Assembly: GCF_007829955.1 (NCBI RefSeq)
Contig: NZ_VIWX01000004.1
Coordinates: forward strand, 496,001 to 560,000
Direction: 5' to 3'
Length of the DNA: 64,000 nt
Source: Saccharopolyspora dendranthemae
GTDB lineage: Bacteria; Actinomycetota; Actinomycetes; Mycobacteriales; Pseudonocardiaceae
Made by a program: the position numbers and the translations under genes. Shown piece by piece: positions 1-10,266 of this stretch; positions within the stretch are counted from its first letter, which is position 1; every line of letters begins with the position of its first letter. The notes beneath the pieces are model-generated. The model worked only from the letters and a program-made list of their open reading frames with translations. It ran no database searches and was not told the origin of the DNA.

Positions 1-4
1 GGGC

Positions 5-982
5 ATGAACCCATCCTGGCACGCGCCCGAACCGACAACCACGCCACCGCACTCAGCATCGATCACCGACCTGGCGCGGGGAGGATTCGATGCCCACCTC
101 ACCGCCAAGTCCGCAGCCCCCGGGGGCAAGCTGTCACGCGTGCGTTCATGGATGTCGAGCCTGGACCGGGCCACCCGCCTCTTCTGGCGGCTGAGCGGCC
201 GCCGCGTCGACCTCGCTCACGCCGAGCGGTGGCTGAACGCGCCGATGAGCGAGGGGTCGACGGTCGGTGATGCGTGGGTGCGCACCGCCACGACCAGCGG
301 TGGCGGCGAGACGGCCAGCCCCTCCGGGTTGCTCGCGGACATGTCGCAGCTGGACGGGCCGTCCTTCCGGGTGGCCGATCTGCGCCCTGAGATCCGGGAC
401 TTCTACGAACACACGTCCAGGTGGCGCATGGAGGTCTGGACCCAGTGGAACCCGGTCTTCCAACCGGGCGGCGAGCTCATCTCCCGGCTGTTCGGGCGCC
501 GCGTGCAGCAGCTGGCGCTGCCCACCCGCCCGCTCGACGTCGCCCACGGCATGGACAGCAAGGTCGTCCCCATCATCGGGGCCGGTGGAGGCCAGGAAGC
601 CGCCGCGTGGATCCGGACGCTGAGGTCGACCGGCGAGTACGTCTACAGCGGCTGCTACACCACGCGGACGCTGCCGGGTGCGCGAAGCCCGAGCGTGCAC
701 GTCGCGTTTCCGCTGGAATCGGGAAACGTCCAGGTCTTCCTCCAGCCCGTGGCACTGCCGGGTGGCGAGCTGGAGCTGCGGTCACCGGCGGGCACGTTCG
801 GCCAGAACGGCGCCTACGTGGTCGTCGAGTCCGGCGGACGCTCGTTCGCCGCGCGCATCCCGATCCACGAGACGTTCCACCTCTACGTCGACGACGAAGG
901 CTCGGTGCGAACCGATCACACCCTCGCGCTGCGGTCCGCTCAAGTGGTCCGCCTGCACTACAAGCTCACCCCAGGAACATGA
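5..982 (+). CDS. Unrecognised protein; start may lie upstream of the window
   Basis: A 325-residue frame that opens five bases into the window, so the ATG used is only the first one visible and the true start may be outside. I do not recognise the family. No signal peptide or membrane segment is visible. The second half (about residues 180-320) has Gly-rich stretches and alternating hydrophobic residues, as in a beta-rich fold. Third codon positions are strongly G/C, as expected of a translated gene here, whereas the overlapping frames read as Arg/Ala-rich shadows. It converges on the methyltransferase at 1079-1795. Function unknown. Confidence 0.6.
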   Translation: MNPSWHAPEPTTTPPHSASITDLARGGFDAHLTAKSAAPGGKLSRVRSWMSSLDRATRLFWRLSGRRVDLAHAERWLNAPMSEGSTVGDAWVRTATTSGGGETASPSGLLADMSQLDGPSFRVADLRPEIRDFYEHTSRWRMEVWTQWNPVFQPGGELISRLFGRRVQQLALPTRPLDVAHGMDSKVVPIIGAGGGQEAAAWIRTLRSTGEYVYSGCYTTRTLPGARSPSVHVAFPLESGNVQVFLQPVALPGGELELRSPAGTFGQNGAYVVVESGGRSFAARIPIHETFHLYVDDEGSVRTDHTLALRSAQVVRLHYKLTPGT

Positions 983-1052
983 TCCTGCCTCGCGTCGATC
1001 TACTTCGACGACGGCGACATCGCTGCCATCGCGTCATCCGTCCCCTGGGGCT

Positions 1053-1089
1053 GAGCCGACTCGGGCCCGAGTGGGAGCTCAGTCGGCTC
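1053..1089. terminator. Possible weak terminator between convergent genes
   Basis: A 9-bp inverted repeat (1053-1061 and 1081-1089) encloses a nested palindrome CTCGGGCCCGAG. The right arm runs into the end of the methyltransferase gene. There is no T-tract, so the role as a terminator is inferred from position only. Confidence 0.3.
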
Positions 1090-1795
1090 GGCGGGTGATG
1101 AAGACGTGCTCCTCGTCGGGCCGGTCTGGGGCTTCTCGCACCTCGACGATCTCGAACCCCGCTTCGGCGAGGGAGGTTTCGATCTCCTCGCGGGTGCGGA
1201 AGCGGAGGGTGGACTCGCTGGTGAGCTCGTCGCCGTCGGCGAAGCGGTAGGTGCTGCGGAAGGAGATCAGCGGCGGGCTCACGTCGGTGAGCTCGTCCGT
1301 CCGCTCGACGCGGCCCTCCCCCGGGATCTCGACGCTGGTGGTGCCGGGCCACCGCTCCCAGGCGCGGCGTTCGGGCTTGCGCGTCTCGAACGCGAAGTGC
1401 GTTCCCGGGCGGAGCGCGGCGCGGACGCTGAGCAGCACTCGGGTCCACTCCTCGTCGGTGCGGAAGACCTGCGCGACGTTGCCGGTCATCACCGCCAGGT
1501 CGGCCGCGATGGTCGGCAGGATGGTGGCGTCGCAGCGCACCCAGACGATCCGCGCGGAGCTGTCCTTGGACCTGGCGACCGCCAGCGAGGCCTCAGCGGG
1601 GTCGGTCCCGACGACCGTGCGCCCGGTCTCCTCCAGAAGGATCGCCAGCGACCCGGTCCCGCACCCCACGTCGAGAACTCTGGCCGCACCGAACTCGTCG
1701 GCGATCTCGACGTAGGCGGTGAGGTCCGCGCGGTCCGATTCGAACGCGTCGTAGAGCGGCGCGAGCCGGGGATGAGCGAACATCGCGTCAGGCAC
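1079..1795 (-). CDS. Class I SAM-dependent methyltransferase
   Basis: A 238-residue cytosolic methyltransferase. Motif I (VLDVGCGTG, near residues 40-48) binds S-adenosylmethionine, and an acidic residue follows in VVGTDPAE. A C-terminal all-beta part (about 150-235) resembles the small-molecule methyltransferase fold. The substrate cannot be read from sequence. The start is GTG. No ribosome-binding site precedes it, but TAGATT (1802-1807, minus strand) lies six bases before the start codon, which fits a leaderless transcript. The gene converges with 5-982, and the cysteine hydrolase ends 33 bp upstream. Confidence 0.85.
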   Translation of the reverse strand: MPDAMFAHPRLAPLYDAFESDRADLTAYVEIADEFGAARVLDVGCGTGSLAILLEETGRTVVGTDPAEASLAVARSKDSSARIVWVRCDATILPTIAADLAVMTGNVAQVFRTDEEWTRVLLSVRAALRPGTHFAFETRKPERRAWERWPGTTSVEIPGEGRVERTDELTDVSPPLISFRSTYRFADGDELTSESTLRFRTREEIETSLAEAGFEIVEVREAPDRPDEEHVFITRRAD

Positions 1796-1801
1796 CGGCC
1801 G

Positions 1802-1807
1802 AATCTA
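1802..1807 (-). promoter_or_regulatory. -10 element placed for a leaderless transcript
   Basis: TAGATT on the minus strand ends six bases before the GTG start of the methyltransferase, where a -10 hexamer sits when transcription starts on the start codon. No good -35 is visible. Confidence 0.35.
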
Positions 1808-1827
1808 GCCCCACGCCCACCGGCTGG

Positions 1828-2400
1828 CTACCGCCTTTTCGCCGATGCGGACGTGAAGTCCACATCCGCCGTGCTGACCGTGCCCGCGGTGCGGCCGGGC
1901 GCGACCTGGTAGCGCCAGTACAGGTTGGTGTGCGCGATGACCTCTTCCGGCGTCGGCGCTCCGTACTGGCTGAGGTCGACGGTGGTGTGGGCGTCGGCGA
2001 CCAGCGTCGCGTCGTACCCGCGGGTGAACGCGCCGTGCAGCGTCGAGCGGACGCACTGGTCGGTGGCCGCCCCGGCGACCACCAGCCTGCCGATACCGCC
2101 GGTGGCGAGCAGGTCCTCCAGCTCGGTGCTCTCGAAGGCGTCTCCGTAGGACTTGTGCACCAGCGGCTCGGCGTCACCGCGGTCGAGCTCGGGCACCAGT
2201 TCCCACGCCTCGCTGTCGCGGACCATCGAATCGTCGTGGTGCTGAACCCACACGACGTCGACCCCGGCCGAGCGGGCTCTGCTGACCAGGTCCCCGATGT
2301 TGGCGACGATCCGGTCGCGGTCGTGGGCGTCGGCGACGACCCCGTTCTGCACGTCGATGACCAGCAGCGCGGTGTTCGGCCGGTTCTCCAGAGTGGTCAT
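1828..2400 (-). CDS. Isochorismatase-family cysteine hydrolase
   Basis: A 190-residue alpha/beta hydrolase of the isochorismatase/nicotinamidase superfamily. The Asp-Lys-Cys triad is visible: D16 in VIDVQNG, K83 in HKSYGDAF and C116 in AATDQCVRST. The ATG at 2400 is preferred over in-frame upstream codons because GGGGGAG lies just before it. The substrate (isochorismate, nicotinamide, N-carbamoyl compound) is not decided by these motifs, and there are no pathway neighbours to help. The DVQNG and ATDQCV motifs fit the catabolic hydrolases better than phenazine-type isochorismatases, but this is a weak inference. Confidence 0.9.
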   Translation of the reverse strand: MTTLENRPNTALLVIDVQNGVVADAHDRDRIVANIGDLVSRARSAGVDVVWVQHHDDSMVRDSEAWELVPELDRGDAEPLVHKSYGDAFESTELEDLLATGGIGRLVVAGAATDQCVRSTLHGAFTRGYDATLVADAHTTVDLSQYGAPTPEEVIAHTNLYWRYQVAPGRTAGTVSTADVDFTSASAKRR

Positions 2401-2506
2401 GACAACTCCCCCGTCGTGGATGAACCCGATGCTAGGCCGCACCACCGACGGCGTCCGGCCTCGCGACCGCCCGGTCGAGTGAGCGGGTGGGCCCACCGGC
2501 GGGCGT

Positions 2507-4036
2507 GTGAGGATTCAGGACGTGATTCCAGATCTGTCCGCTGACCGCATCGACCGACTCCGCGACGCCTTCCGCGACGCCTCCTACGACGCCGACGGCG
2601 TCCTCGACCTGCTCGGCCACTCCGCGCACGCCGCGCTCGGCCGCGGTGAACCCGTGCCCGCGCTGCGCGCCGTCGAAGGCGCGGGCCCGCTGGGCACCCT
2701 GGTCCGGCTGTTCCTGCTCGGCCAGGCCGAGAAGCGCGCCGAGGTGCAGGCCGCGCTCGGCTCCCTGGACGTCGACGAAGCGCTGGCGGCCGGGATCCTG
2801 ACCGCCGACGGTGAGCTGCTGCGCGCCGGGCTCGACATCCGCCCTCACGGCGAGGGCGAGCACTCCTGGTGGGTGGTCTCGGACCTGGACTCCGACCTGC
2901 GCGGCGGCCGACCCCTCGACGCCGACCACGTGCTGGGCGTCGGACACGCCTCGTTGAGCCTGGTGCGGGCCACCACCCGGCGGAAGGTCGGCTCCGTGCT
3001 CGACCTCGGCACCGGCTGCGGCGTCCAAGCCCTGCACGCGAGCACGCACGCGGACACCATCACCGTCACCGACGTCTCCGAGCGGGCGCTGGCGCTGGCC
3101 GGGGCGACGTTCCGGCTCAACGGCGTCGACGCCGAGCTCTCCGCGGGCGAGTGGTTCGACCCGGTCCGGGGCCGCAAGTTCGACCTGGTGGTGTGCAACC
3201 CGCCCTTCGTGGTCGGGCCGCCGCGCACCGACTTCACCTACCGCGACTCCGGCTTGGCCGGTGACGACGCGAGCGCGCTGGTGGTGCGCCAGCTGCCGTC
3301 CTTCCTCACCGAGGGCGGCACCGGGCAGCTGCTGGCGTCCTGGGTGCACCGGGACGGCGAGGACTGGGAGGACCGCGTGTCGTCCTGGCTGCCGCCGGGC
3401 GCCGGCGTGGACGCGTGGTTCGTGCAGCGCGACGTCGCGGACCCGGAGCTCTACGTCGGCACGTGGTTGCGCGACGCGGGGTACGACCCGCGCTCGGAGC
3501 AGGGGATCCGCAAGGCGGCCGAGTGGCTGGACTGGTTCGAGGCGAACGACGTGATCGGCATCGGGTTCGGCTTCGTCACGCTGCGCCGGACCGACGGTCC
3601 GGGCGAGGTCGTCTGCGAGGACCTGCGGCACGCCTTCGACGACCCGCTCGGCCCGGAGTCCGACGCCTGGCTGCGCAGGGTCGAGTGGCTGCGCGCCCAC
3701 GACTCGGACGACGACCTGCTGGCCGCTCGCCTGGTCACCGCCGACAGCACCGTGCTGGAACAGGTGTCGCAGCCGGGGGACGAGGGCTGGGAGGCGATGG
3801 TGCACCGCCTGCACCGCACCGACGGGCCGGGCTGGCAGCACGAGATCGACGAACTCGGCGTCCGGTTGCTGGCGGGCTTCCGGGGCGCCCTTCCGCTGGA
3901 GGAACTGCTCGAGCTGCTGGCGATGGGATACGGCGAGGACGCGGAGGAGTTGGCCGCGGCCGCGATTCCGATGGTGCGCGAACTCGTCCGGCACGGAATG
4001 GTCGTTCCGGCCGAATGGGAAGGTGATGATCGGTGA
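2507..4036 (+). CDS. Two-domain SAM methyltransferase with NPPF motif
   Basis: A 509-residue methyltransferase. An N-terminal helical domain (about 1-120, DUF7059-like by order) precedes a Rossmann methyltransferase domain with motif I LDLGTGCG near residue 167 and the motif CNPPF near residue 228. NPPF/Y motifs mark enzymes that methylate amide, amine or base nitrogens in proteins or nucleic acids, so an RNA or protein target is likely, though which one is unknown. The C-terminal third (about 330-509) is a separate acidic domain. The start is GTG at 2507; GTG at 2522 is an alternative. The stop overlaps the dtd start by 4 bp, so the two are translationally coupled. Confidence 0.85.
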   Translation: MRIQDVIPDLSADRIDRLRDAFRDASYDADGVLDLLGHSAHAALGRGEPVPALRAVEGAGPLGTLVRLFLLGQAEKRAEVQAALGSLDVDEALAAGILTADGELLRAGLDIRPHGEGEHSWWVVSDLDSDLRGGRPLDADHVLGVGHASLSLVRATTRRKVGSVLDLGTGCGVQALHASTHADTITVTDVSERALALAGATFRLNGVDAELSAGEWFDPVRGRKFDLVVCNPPFVVGPPRTDFTYRDSGLAGDDASALVVRQLPSFLTEGGTGQLLASWVHRDGEDWEDRVSSWLPPGAGVDAWFVQRDVADPELYVGTWLRDAGYDPRSEQGIRKAAEWLDWFEANDVIGIGFGFVTLRRTDGPGEVVCEDLRHAFDDPLGPESDAWLRRVEWLRAHDSDDDLLAARLVTADSTVLEQVSQPGDEGWEAMVHRLHRTDGPGWQHEIDELGVRLLAGFRGALPLEELLELLAMGYGEDAEELAAAAIPMVRELVRHGMVVPAEWEGDDR

Positions 4037-4458
4037 GGGCAATCGTCACGCGGGTCACTCGCGCCTCGGTAACGGTCGACGGTGAAGTCGTCGGCAAGAT
4101 CGAAGAACCCGGCCTGTTGGTGCTATTGGGTGTGACGCATTCCGACGGTCGTGAGGAAGTCACGAAAATGGCCCGGAAACTGCACGAGATTCGAGCCCTG
4201 CGGGACGAGGAGTCGTGCGCCACGACCGGTGCTCCGCTGCTCGTCGTCAGCCAGTTCACCCTCTACGGATCGACCAAGAAGGGGCGCCGCCCGTCGTGGA
4301 CCGAGGCGGCCCGCCCGGAACAGGCCGAACCGCAGGTGGACGAGGTCGTGGCGGAGCTGCGCGAGCGGGGTGCGCGGGTGTCGACCGGGGTGTTCGGCGC
4401 GATGATGGCCGTCGAAAGCGTGAACGACGGGCCATTCACACTTTTGGTTGAGGTCTAA
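4033..4458 (+). CDS. dtd: D-aminoacyl-tRNA deacylase
   Basis: Hydrolyses D-amino acids (and glycine) mischarged on tRNA, protecting translation. The 141 residues match the usual DTD length of about 145. Both signature motifs are present: SQFTLYG at 73-79 and NDGPFT at 131-136, a variant of the family's N-x-G-P-V-T that keeps the Gly-cisPro pair used for chiral proofreading. The start is GTG, overlapping the preceding methyltransferase stop. In mycobacteria dtd is not beside sigB, so here it is a local partner of the methyltransferase rather than part of the sigB unit. Confidence 0.96.
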   Translation: MRAIVTRVTRASVTVDGEVVGKIEEPGLLVLLGVTHSDGREEVTKMARKLHEIRALRDEESCATTGAPLLVVSQFTLYGSTKKGRRPSWTEAARPEQAEPQVDEVVAELRERGARVSTGVFGAMMAVESVNDGPFTLLVEV

Positions 4459-4542
4459 ATGTAACGAGAGCTCTCAGGAAATCCTCAGGCTTGGGGGCGC
4501 AACGGATGTGACGGCCGCGACGTCTTCGAATCGAGAACTTCG

Positions 4543-4568
4543 GGAACGAATTCGCCGCGCCCGTCGTT
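4543..4568 (+). promoter_or_regulatory. SigR/SigH-like promoter upstream of sigB
   Basis: GGAAC (4543-4547), an 18-base spacer, then GTT (4566-4568). This is the spacing of the oxidative-stress ECF sigma factors SigR/SigH (GGAAT-N18-GTT). Read as CGTT with a 17-base spacer it also approaches the SigE consensus. It lies about 215 bases before the sigB start, and the rest of 4459-4783 holds no gene. SigE/SigH control of sigB is established in M. tuberculosis; the match here is read from sequence only. Confidence 0.55.
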
Positions 4569-4783
4569 TTCCAGGTAACGAAGCTTCAACGGCCGTGCCG
4601 ACAGCGGTGACCGAACAGCTGCGAGTTCCGACGGAACGGACAGCCATGGCACCGACCCGACATCCGTGGAAGAACGTCGACGCGGAAGGCCCGGTAATAC
4701 CGAGCGTACGCGTCTTCCGCACCGCGCACCGATGCGTCGGTGTGAATTGCGCCCCGCCAGCCAGCCCGTCAGGGAGGGAGCTC

Positions 4784-5755
4784 ATGACCGTCCCGCAGAC
4801 CACCAAGCCAGACGTCGCCGTCGCCGAAGAACTGGACACCCAGGGACCATCGGCCGACCTGGTGCGCGTCTACCTCAACGGCATCGGGCGCACCGCGCTG
4901 CTCACCGCACAGGAAGAGGTCGACCTCGCCAAGCGCATCGAGGCCGGGGTGTTCGCCAAGCACCTGCTGGAGGACAGCAAGAACCTCTCGCCCGAGCGGC
5001 GCTCCGACCTCAATGCCGTGGTGCGGGATGGCCGGCGCGCGAAGAACCACCTGATGGAGGCCAACCTCCGGCTGGTCGTCAGCCTCGCCAAGCGCTACAC
5101 CGGCCGCGGCATGCCGCTGCTCGATCTCATCCAGGAGGGCAACCTCGGGTTGATCCGGGCGGTGGAGAAGTTCGACTACACCAAGGGCTTCAAGTTCTCG
5201 ACCTACGCGACCTGGTGGATCCGTCAGGCCATCACCAGGGGCATGGCCGACCAGAGCCGCACCATCCGGCTGCCCGTCCACCTGGTCGAGCAGGTCAACA
5301 AGCTGGCCCGCATCAAGCGCGACCTGCACCAGAAGCTGGGTCGCGAGGCCACCGACGACGAGCTGTCGAACGAGGCCGGCATCCCGGTCGAGAAGATTCT
5401 CGACCTGATGGACCACTCCCGGGACCCGGTGAGCCTGGACATGCCGGTCGGTGCCGAGGAGGACGCCCCGCTGGGCGACTTCATCGAGGACTCCGAGTCC
5501 GCTGACGCGGAGAACGCGGTGATCTCCGGGTTCCTGCAGGACGACCTGCGGCGGGTGCTGTCCACGCTGGAGGAGCGCGAGCAGGCGGTCATCCGGATGC
5601 GCTACGGCCTCGAGGACGGCCAGCCGCGGACCCTCGACCAGATCGGCAAGGCGTTCGGCCTGTCCCGCGAGCGGGTCCGCCAGATCGAGCGCGAGGTCAT
5701 GTCGAAGCTCCGCCAGGGCGATCGGGCCGACAAGCTCCGCGCGTACGCCAGCTGA
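4784..5755 (+). CDS. sigB: Group 2 RNA polymerase sigma factor SigB
   Basis: A 324-residue primary-like sigma factor of the HrdB/SigB family, the length of mycobacterial SigB (323). Region 1.2 lies at about 23-55 (DLVRVYLNGIGR). Regions 2.1-2.4 lie at about 88-160, including the core-binding and -10-recognising stretch FSTYATWWIRQAI. Region 3 follows, and region 4 with its helix-turn-helix (LSRERVRQIERE) is at about 258-312. It lacks the long acidic N-terminus of the essential sigma A. The frame is open upstream, but ATG 4784 follows AGGGAGGGAG, so it is taken as the start. In mycobacteria sigB is next to ideR; here other genes intervene. Confidence 0.93.
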   Translation: MTVPQTTKPDVAVAEELDTQGPSADLVRVYLNGIGRTALLTAQEEVDLAKRIEAGVFAKHLLEDSKNLSPERRSDLNAVVRDGRRAKNHLMEANLRLVVSLAKRYTGRGMPLLDLIQEGNLGLIRAVEKFDYTKGFKFSTYATWWIRQAITRGMADQSRTIRLPVHLVEQVNKLARIKRDLHQKLGREATDDELSNEAGIPVEKILDLMDHSRDPVSLDMPVGAEEDAPLGDFIEDSESADAENAVISGFLQDDLRRVLSTLEEREQAVIRMRYGLEDGQPRTLDQIGKAFGLSRERVRQIEREVMSKLRQGDRADKLRAYAS

Positions 5756-5766
5756 TCCGACCGGAG

Positions 5767-5801
5767 CGCCCCTCCGCTCCTGACCTGGGAGCGGAGGGGC
5801 G
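5767..5801 (+). terminator. Terminator after sigB
   Basis: A 14-bp GC-rich stem (5767-5780 with 5788-5801) and a 7-base loop, starting 12 bp after the sigB stop and followed by TTCTCGTGT. The remaining intergenic stretch to 6003 contains only a weak short hairpin (CCTCCA/TGGAGG) and no gene. Confidence 0.8.
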
Positions 5802-6003
5802 TTCTCGTGTGGCGGAAGTGACGCGTGGGAACTCCGATGCCGGTCCGCATCACTTTGCACCCGATCGGCTCGTTGACCCGGGTGCGGGGAAGGAGCGAAG
5901 ATCTTCTTCCCGCTCGCTTGAGCGGTGGGGTCCTCCACCGCTTGCTGGAGGAGGCCGGACTCGTCGAAAAGGCGGGTCCGACCTCCTCACCTAAATTCGC
6001 GGC

Positions 6004-6717
6004 TCAGCTGTCCAAGAACTTCGCCTTCCAGCGGTTCAGCTCGTCGTCGGTGACGCCGTGGTTGCTCAACCAGCCCGCGGCCCCCTGGTGGACGTCGAAG
6101 ACCTCCAGCACCCGCTCGATGGCTTGGGTCGGGGTGGCCAGCAACTCGGCGACCATCTCCTCGTCCACGCCCGGCGGGAGTTCCGGCGCCTCGTTGAGGC
6201 GCTGCAGGACGCGGAACATGTTCTTGTCGGTGCGCACGTAGTCGGCGATGATCGCGTCCGGGCGCACGCCGGCGGCGCTGAGCAGCATCGCCGAGACGAC
6301 CCCCGTCCGGTCCTTGCCCGCAGCGCAGTGCACGAGCGCCGGGCCGTCGGCCTCCAGGACGTGCCGGAAGACCTCGACGAGCTTCTTCGGAGCGCCTTCC
6401 AGCATGCCCTGGTAGAGCAGGGTCAGCTCGTGCGCAGAGCCGTCGTCCTCGGGCTTGTCCAGCCCCTCCAGCACCCGGATCCGGTGCACCTGAGCGACCG
6501 GTGCCATCGGGTGCGTTTCCTGCGTCTCGGCCGCTTCGCGCAGATCCACCACCACCCTCGGCGGCCAGCCGGTCAACCCCTCCGGATCGCGGTCGCCGGG
6601 ATGCGGGGCATCACTGCGGTACACCACCCCGGACCTGGTCAGCTCCCCGTCACCGACGGGTTGACCGCCCAGGTCGCGGAGGTTGACCAGTTCATCGAGC
6701 GCGTCCGACGTGGGCAT
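6004..6717 (-). CDS. PtpB-type tyrosine/lipid phosphatase
   Basis: A 237-residue phosphatase of the family of M. tuberculosis PtpB. The P-loop reads HCAAGKDRTG, with nucleophile C131 and phosphate-binding R137. The Lys-Asp insertion inside it is typical of this family, which acts on phosphotyrosine and on phosphoinositides. The N-terminal NLRDLGG motif is also characteristic. There is no signal peptide, so any secretion would be non-classical, as for PtpB. The start ATG 6717 has GGAGG five bases upstream; longer in-frame starts lack a ribosome-binding site. It is monocistronic, divergent from the fumarase gene. Confidence 0.9.
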   Translation of the reverse strand: MPTSDALDELVNLRDLGGQPVGDGELTRSGVVYRSDAPHPGDRDPEGLTGWPPRVVVDLREAAETQETHPMAPVAQVHRIRVLEGLDKPEDDGSAHELTLLYQGMLEGAPKKLVEVFRHVLEADGPALVHCAAGKDRTGVVSAMLLSAAGVRPDAIIADYVRTDKNMFRVLQRLNEAPELPPGVDEEMVAELLATPTQAIERVLEVFDVHQGAAGWLSNHGVTDDELNRWKAKFLDS

Positions 6718-6865
6718 GCGGCCTCCGATGCGATGTGAGCGGTACCGGGCGTCCAGCCTCGAGAATCTCAAGCCGAAGAGGTTTCGACCAGGGCACCCCG
6801 GAGGCGTCGGCGGCCGGTCTCCGTCACACATAGCCCACCCGTGTGGACGCCGTGATCCGCTGCGC

Positions 6866-6889
6866 GGTTACATGAGTGCACGCGTAACC
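6866..6889. promoter_or_regulatory. Inverted repeat upstream of fumarase, possible operator
   Basis: GGTTAC (6866-6871) and GTAACC (6884-6889), separated by 12 bases, lie 25 bp before the fumarase start in the divergent region. It is a short dyad with no known regulator match, listed only for position. Confidence 0.25.
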
Positions 6890-6914
6890 CGAACGCGCGC
6901 AAAGGAGCCGCGAC

Positions 6915-8570
<1,656 letters not shown>

Positions 8571-8611
8571 GCCGCGGCTGATCCGCACGAGAAGGACGAC
8601 TGGCGACCGGT

Positions 8612-8646
8612 CTTGGGCTCACCCGCGATGTGCGGGTGAGCCCAAG
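8612..8646 (+). terminator. Terminator after fumarase
   Basis: A perfect 15-bp stem, CTTGGGCTCACCCGC with its complement, and a 5-base loop, starting 42 bp after the fumarase stop. No T-tract follows, as is common in actinobacteria. Confidence 0.75.
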
Positions 8647-8785
8647 CGGCCGCGGTCATCCCGCTGCGAAAGCCCGCGTGAGAACCAGGACTGCCGGACC
8701 CGGCGCACCGTGGAGCCCCACCTCCGGCGGCGAACCGGATTCCGCGCGCACGGCGGTGGCAGGTTTCCGCCGCGCTACAGCCGGA

Positions 8786-9241
8786 TCAGCGCGGAACCTT
8801 CACGTCCTTCTGCTCCAGAACGACTTTTCGCCCCTCCAGCGGTGCGTCGAGGCTCACCGCCACCGGCGGGTACCTCAGGTCCATCGTGCACACACCCGGT
8901 GGGTCAGGTGTCTCCTCCACCAGGATGATCTTCACGTGGTCCGCGGTCTGCTCCCCCAGTTCGGCGCGCACCTTGCTGCAACCGCCCTCCTGACCGGAGG
9001 CGACCACTGCGGTACCGTTGTCCTGGGTCCAGACCTTCTTCGGATATCCTCTTGGCAGCTGCGAGAGGTCGATGGCCTCCGCAGCCACGGGTGTCCGTTC
9101 CGGTTCAGGCTTGGCCTGAACGGGTCCGGCCGGGACCGGCGGCTGACCACCGAACCCCACGTCGTCGGTCGGCTGTTGAGCGCAGGCTGCCAAGGCCACT
9201 AGCAGACTCCCCGCGCCCACTGCGGTTTGTAGGCGTCTCAT
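8786..9241 (-). CDS. Small putative lipoprotein
   Basis: A 151-residue exported protein of unknown function. The N-terminus has two Arg, a hydrophobic stretch and a lipobox LAAC with the lipidated Cys at residue 20, so the mature chain should be anchored outside the membrane. A Pro-rich linker (about 30-45) leads to a compact domain of about 95 residues with two Cys (in GGCSKVR and GVCTMD) that could form a disulfide. No family recognised. It is flanked by the fumarase terminator and the alpha/beta hydrolase and is probably transcribed alone. Confidence 0.8.
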   Translation of the reverse strand: MRRLQTAVGAGSLLVALAACAQQPTDDVGFGGQPPVPAGPVQAKPEPERTPVAAEAIDLSQLPRGYPKKVWTQDNGTAVVASGQEGGCSKVRAELGEQTADHVKIILVEETPDPPGVCTMDLRYPPVAVSLDAPLEGRKVVLEQKDVKVPR

Positions 9242-9342
9242 ACCTACAAGACGGAGGCGCGGGAGTCAGCGGTTGCGTCCCGGACCATTCGGATCGGTCC
9301 CCAACTTTCACACTATTCGCCCTGCGGTGCACCAACGCGTCG

Positions 9343-10230
9343 TCAACGCCCGAGGACGCCGTTCATCCAGTCGTCGATCCAGGCCGCCATCCCGGCGGAG
9401 CTCCGCGTCCACTTGAAGTGGTCGACCGGCCCGCCCGCGTCGTCGGCGGTGTAGTGCCGGGCGGTGCGATCGGCGCTCGTGGAGTGCTTGACCAGGTCCG
9501 CCATCGCCGATTCCGGGGCGAGCTCGTCGTTCTCCACGGTCACGGTGAGCAGCGGCGTGGTCACCTCGGCCATCGCGGCGTCGTAGTCCAGGTCGGAGCC
9601 GGTCAGTCTCCAGCGCCCGGTGCGCGCCTGCCGCGCCCAGTCCCGCATCAGACCGGTGGCCTGCTTCCCGCCGAAAGCGAAGCCCGGCCAGTAGCCGAGC
9701 AGCGTCGATCCGATCGCGATCGCCTGGGTGCCCAGCAGCGAGTAGTAGTACTTGGCCAGTCCGGGATAGGCCCGGTACCAGACCGAGCCGGTCGCGATCA
9801 GCGCTGCGCCGTGGACCCTGCCGGGGTTGGCGGCGGCGTGCAGCAGCGCGATCTGACCGCCGAGGCTGTGCCCCAGGACGAACCGGGGCGCCTTCGGGAA
9901 GACGGATTCGACGAGGTCCAGCACGGCGTCGAGGTCGTTGACGAAGTCCTGGTAGCCGAAGCGGACCCCGCGCTGGGCCCGGGGCCTGTTCTCACCCTGA
10001 CCGCGCACGTCGAACGACACCACGGTCATGCCCAGGCGGTGCAGCTCAGCCGCGAACCGCCGGTAGTAGCCGGCCGGGACGCCCATGGCCGGTGCCAGGA
10101 CGGCGACCGGCGCGGTCGGGTCGTCCTGCTGCAACGCGCGCACCTTGATCCGGTATTGGCCCGCTGGGACCACGCCGACCACAGGTGCGGGTGCGTCGAC
10201 TTTCCGGGTCGTGACCTCATCCACGCGCAC
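9343..10230 (-). CDS. Alpha/beta hydrolase
   Basis: A 295-residue serine hydrolase. The nucleophile elbow GHSLGG is near residues 114-119, preceded by the strand FVLG. The oxyanion region is around APAMGVPAGYY, the acidic member is probably in ENDELAPES, and the His is in PVDHFKW near 275. It resembles the esterase/lysophospholipase branch; the substrate is unknown. The start is GTG. It lies 36 bp after the GNAT/acyl-CoA ligase gene on the same strand, so it is probably the last gene of the acuC operon. A role in deacylation linked to that system is possible but unproven. Confidence 0.88.
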   Translation of the reverse strand: MRVDEVTTRKVDAPAPVVGVVPAGQYRIKVRALQQDDPTAPVAVLAPAMGVPAGYYRRFAAELHRLGMTVVSFDVRGQGENRPRAQRGVRFGYQDFVNDLDAVLDLVESVFPKAPRFVLGHSLGGQIALLHAAANPGRVHGAALIATGSVWYRAYPGLAKYYYSLLGTQAIAIGSTLLGYWPGFAFGGKQATGLMRDWARQARTGRWRLTGSDLDYDAAMAEVTTPLLTVTVENDELAPESAMADLVKHSTSADRTARHYTADDAGGPVDHFKWTRSSAGMAAWIDDWMNGVLGR

Positions 10231-10266
10231 AGATTAACGGAACTAGTACGTTTCGGTCTGTGTCCC

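Noticed and set aside
2432..4042. Long minus-strand frame opposite the NPPF methyltransferase
   Set aside because: Shadow composition, no domain, and it runs through the intact recognised methyltransferase.
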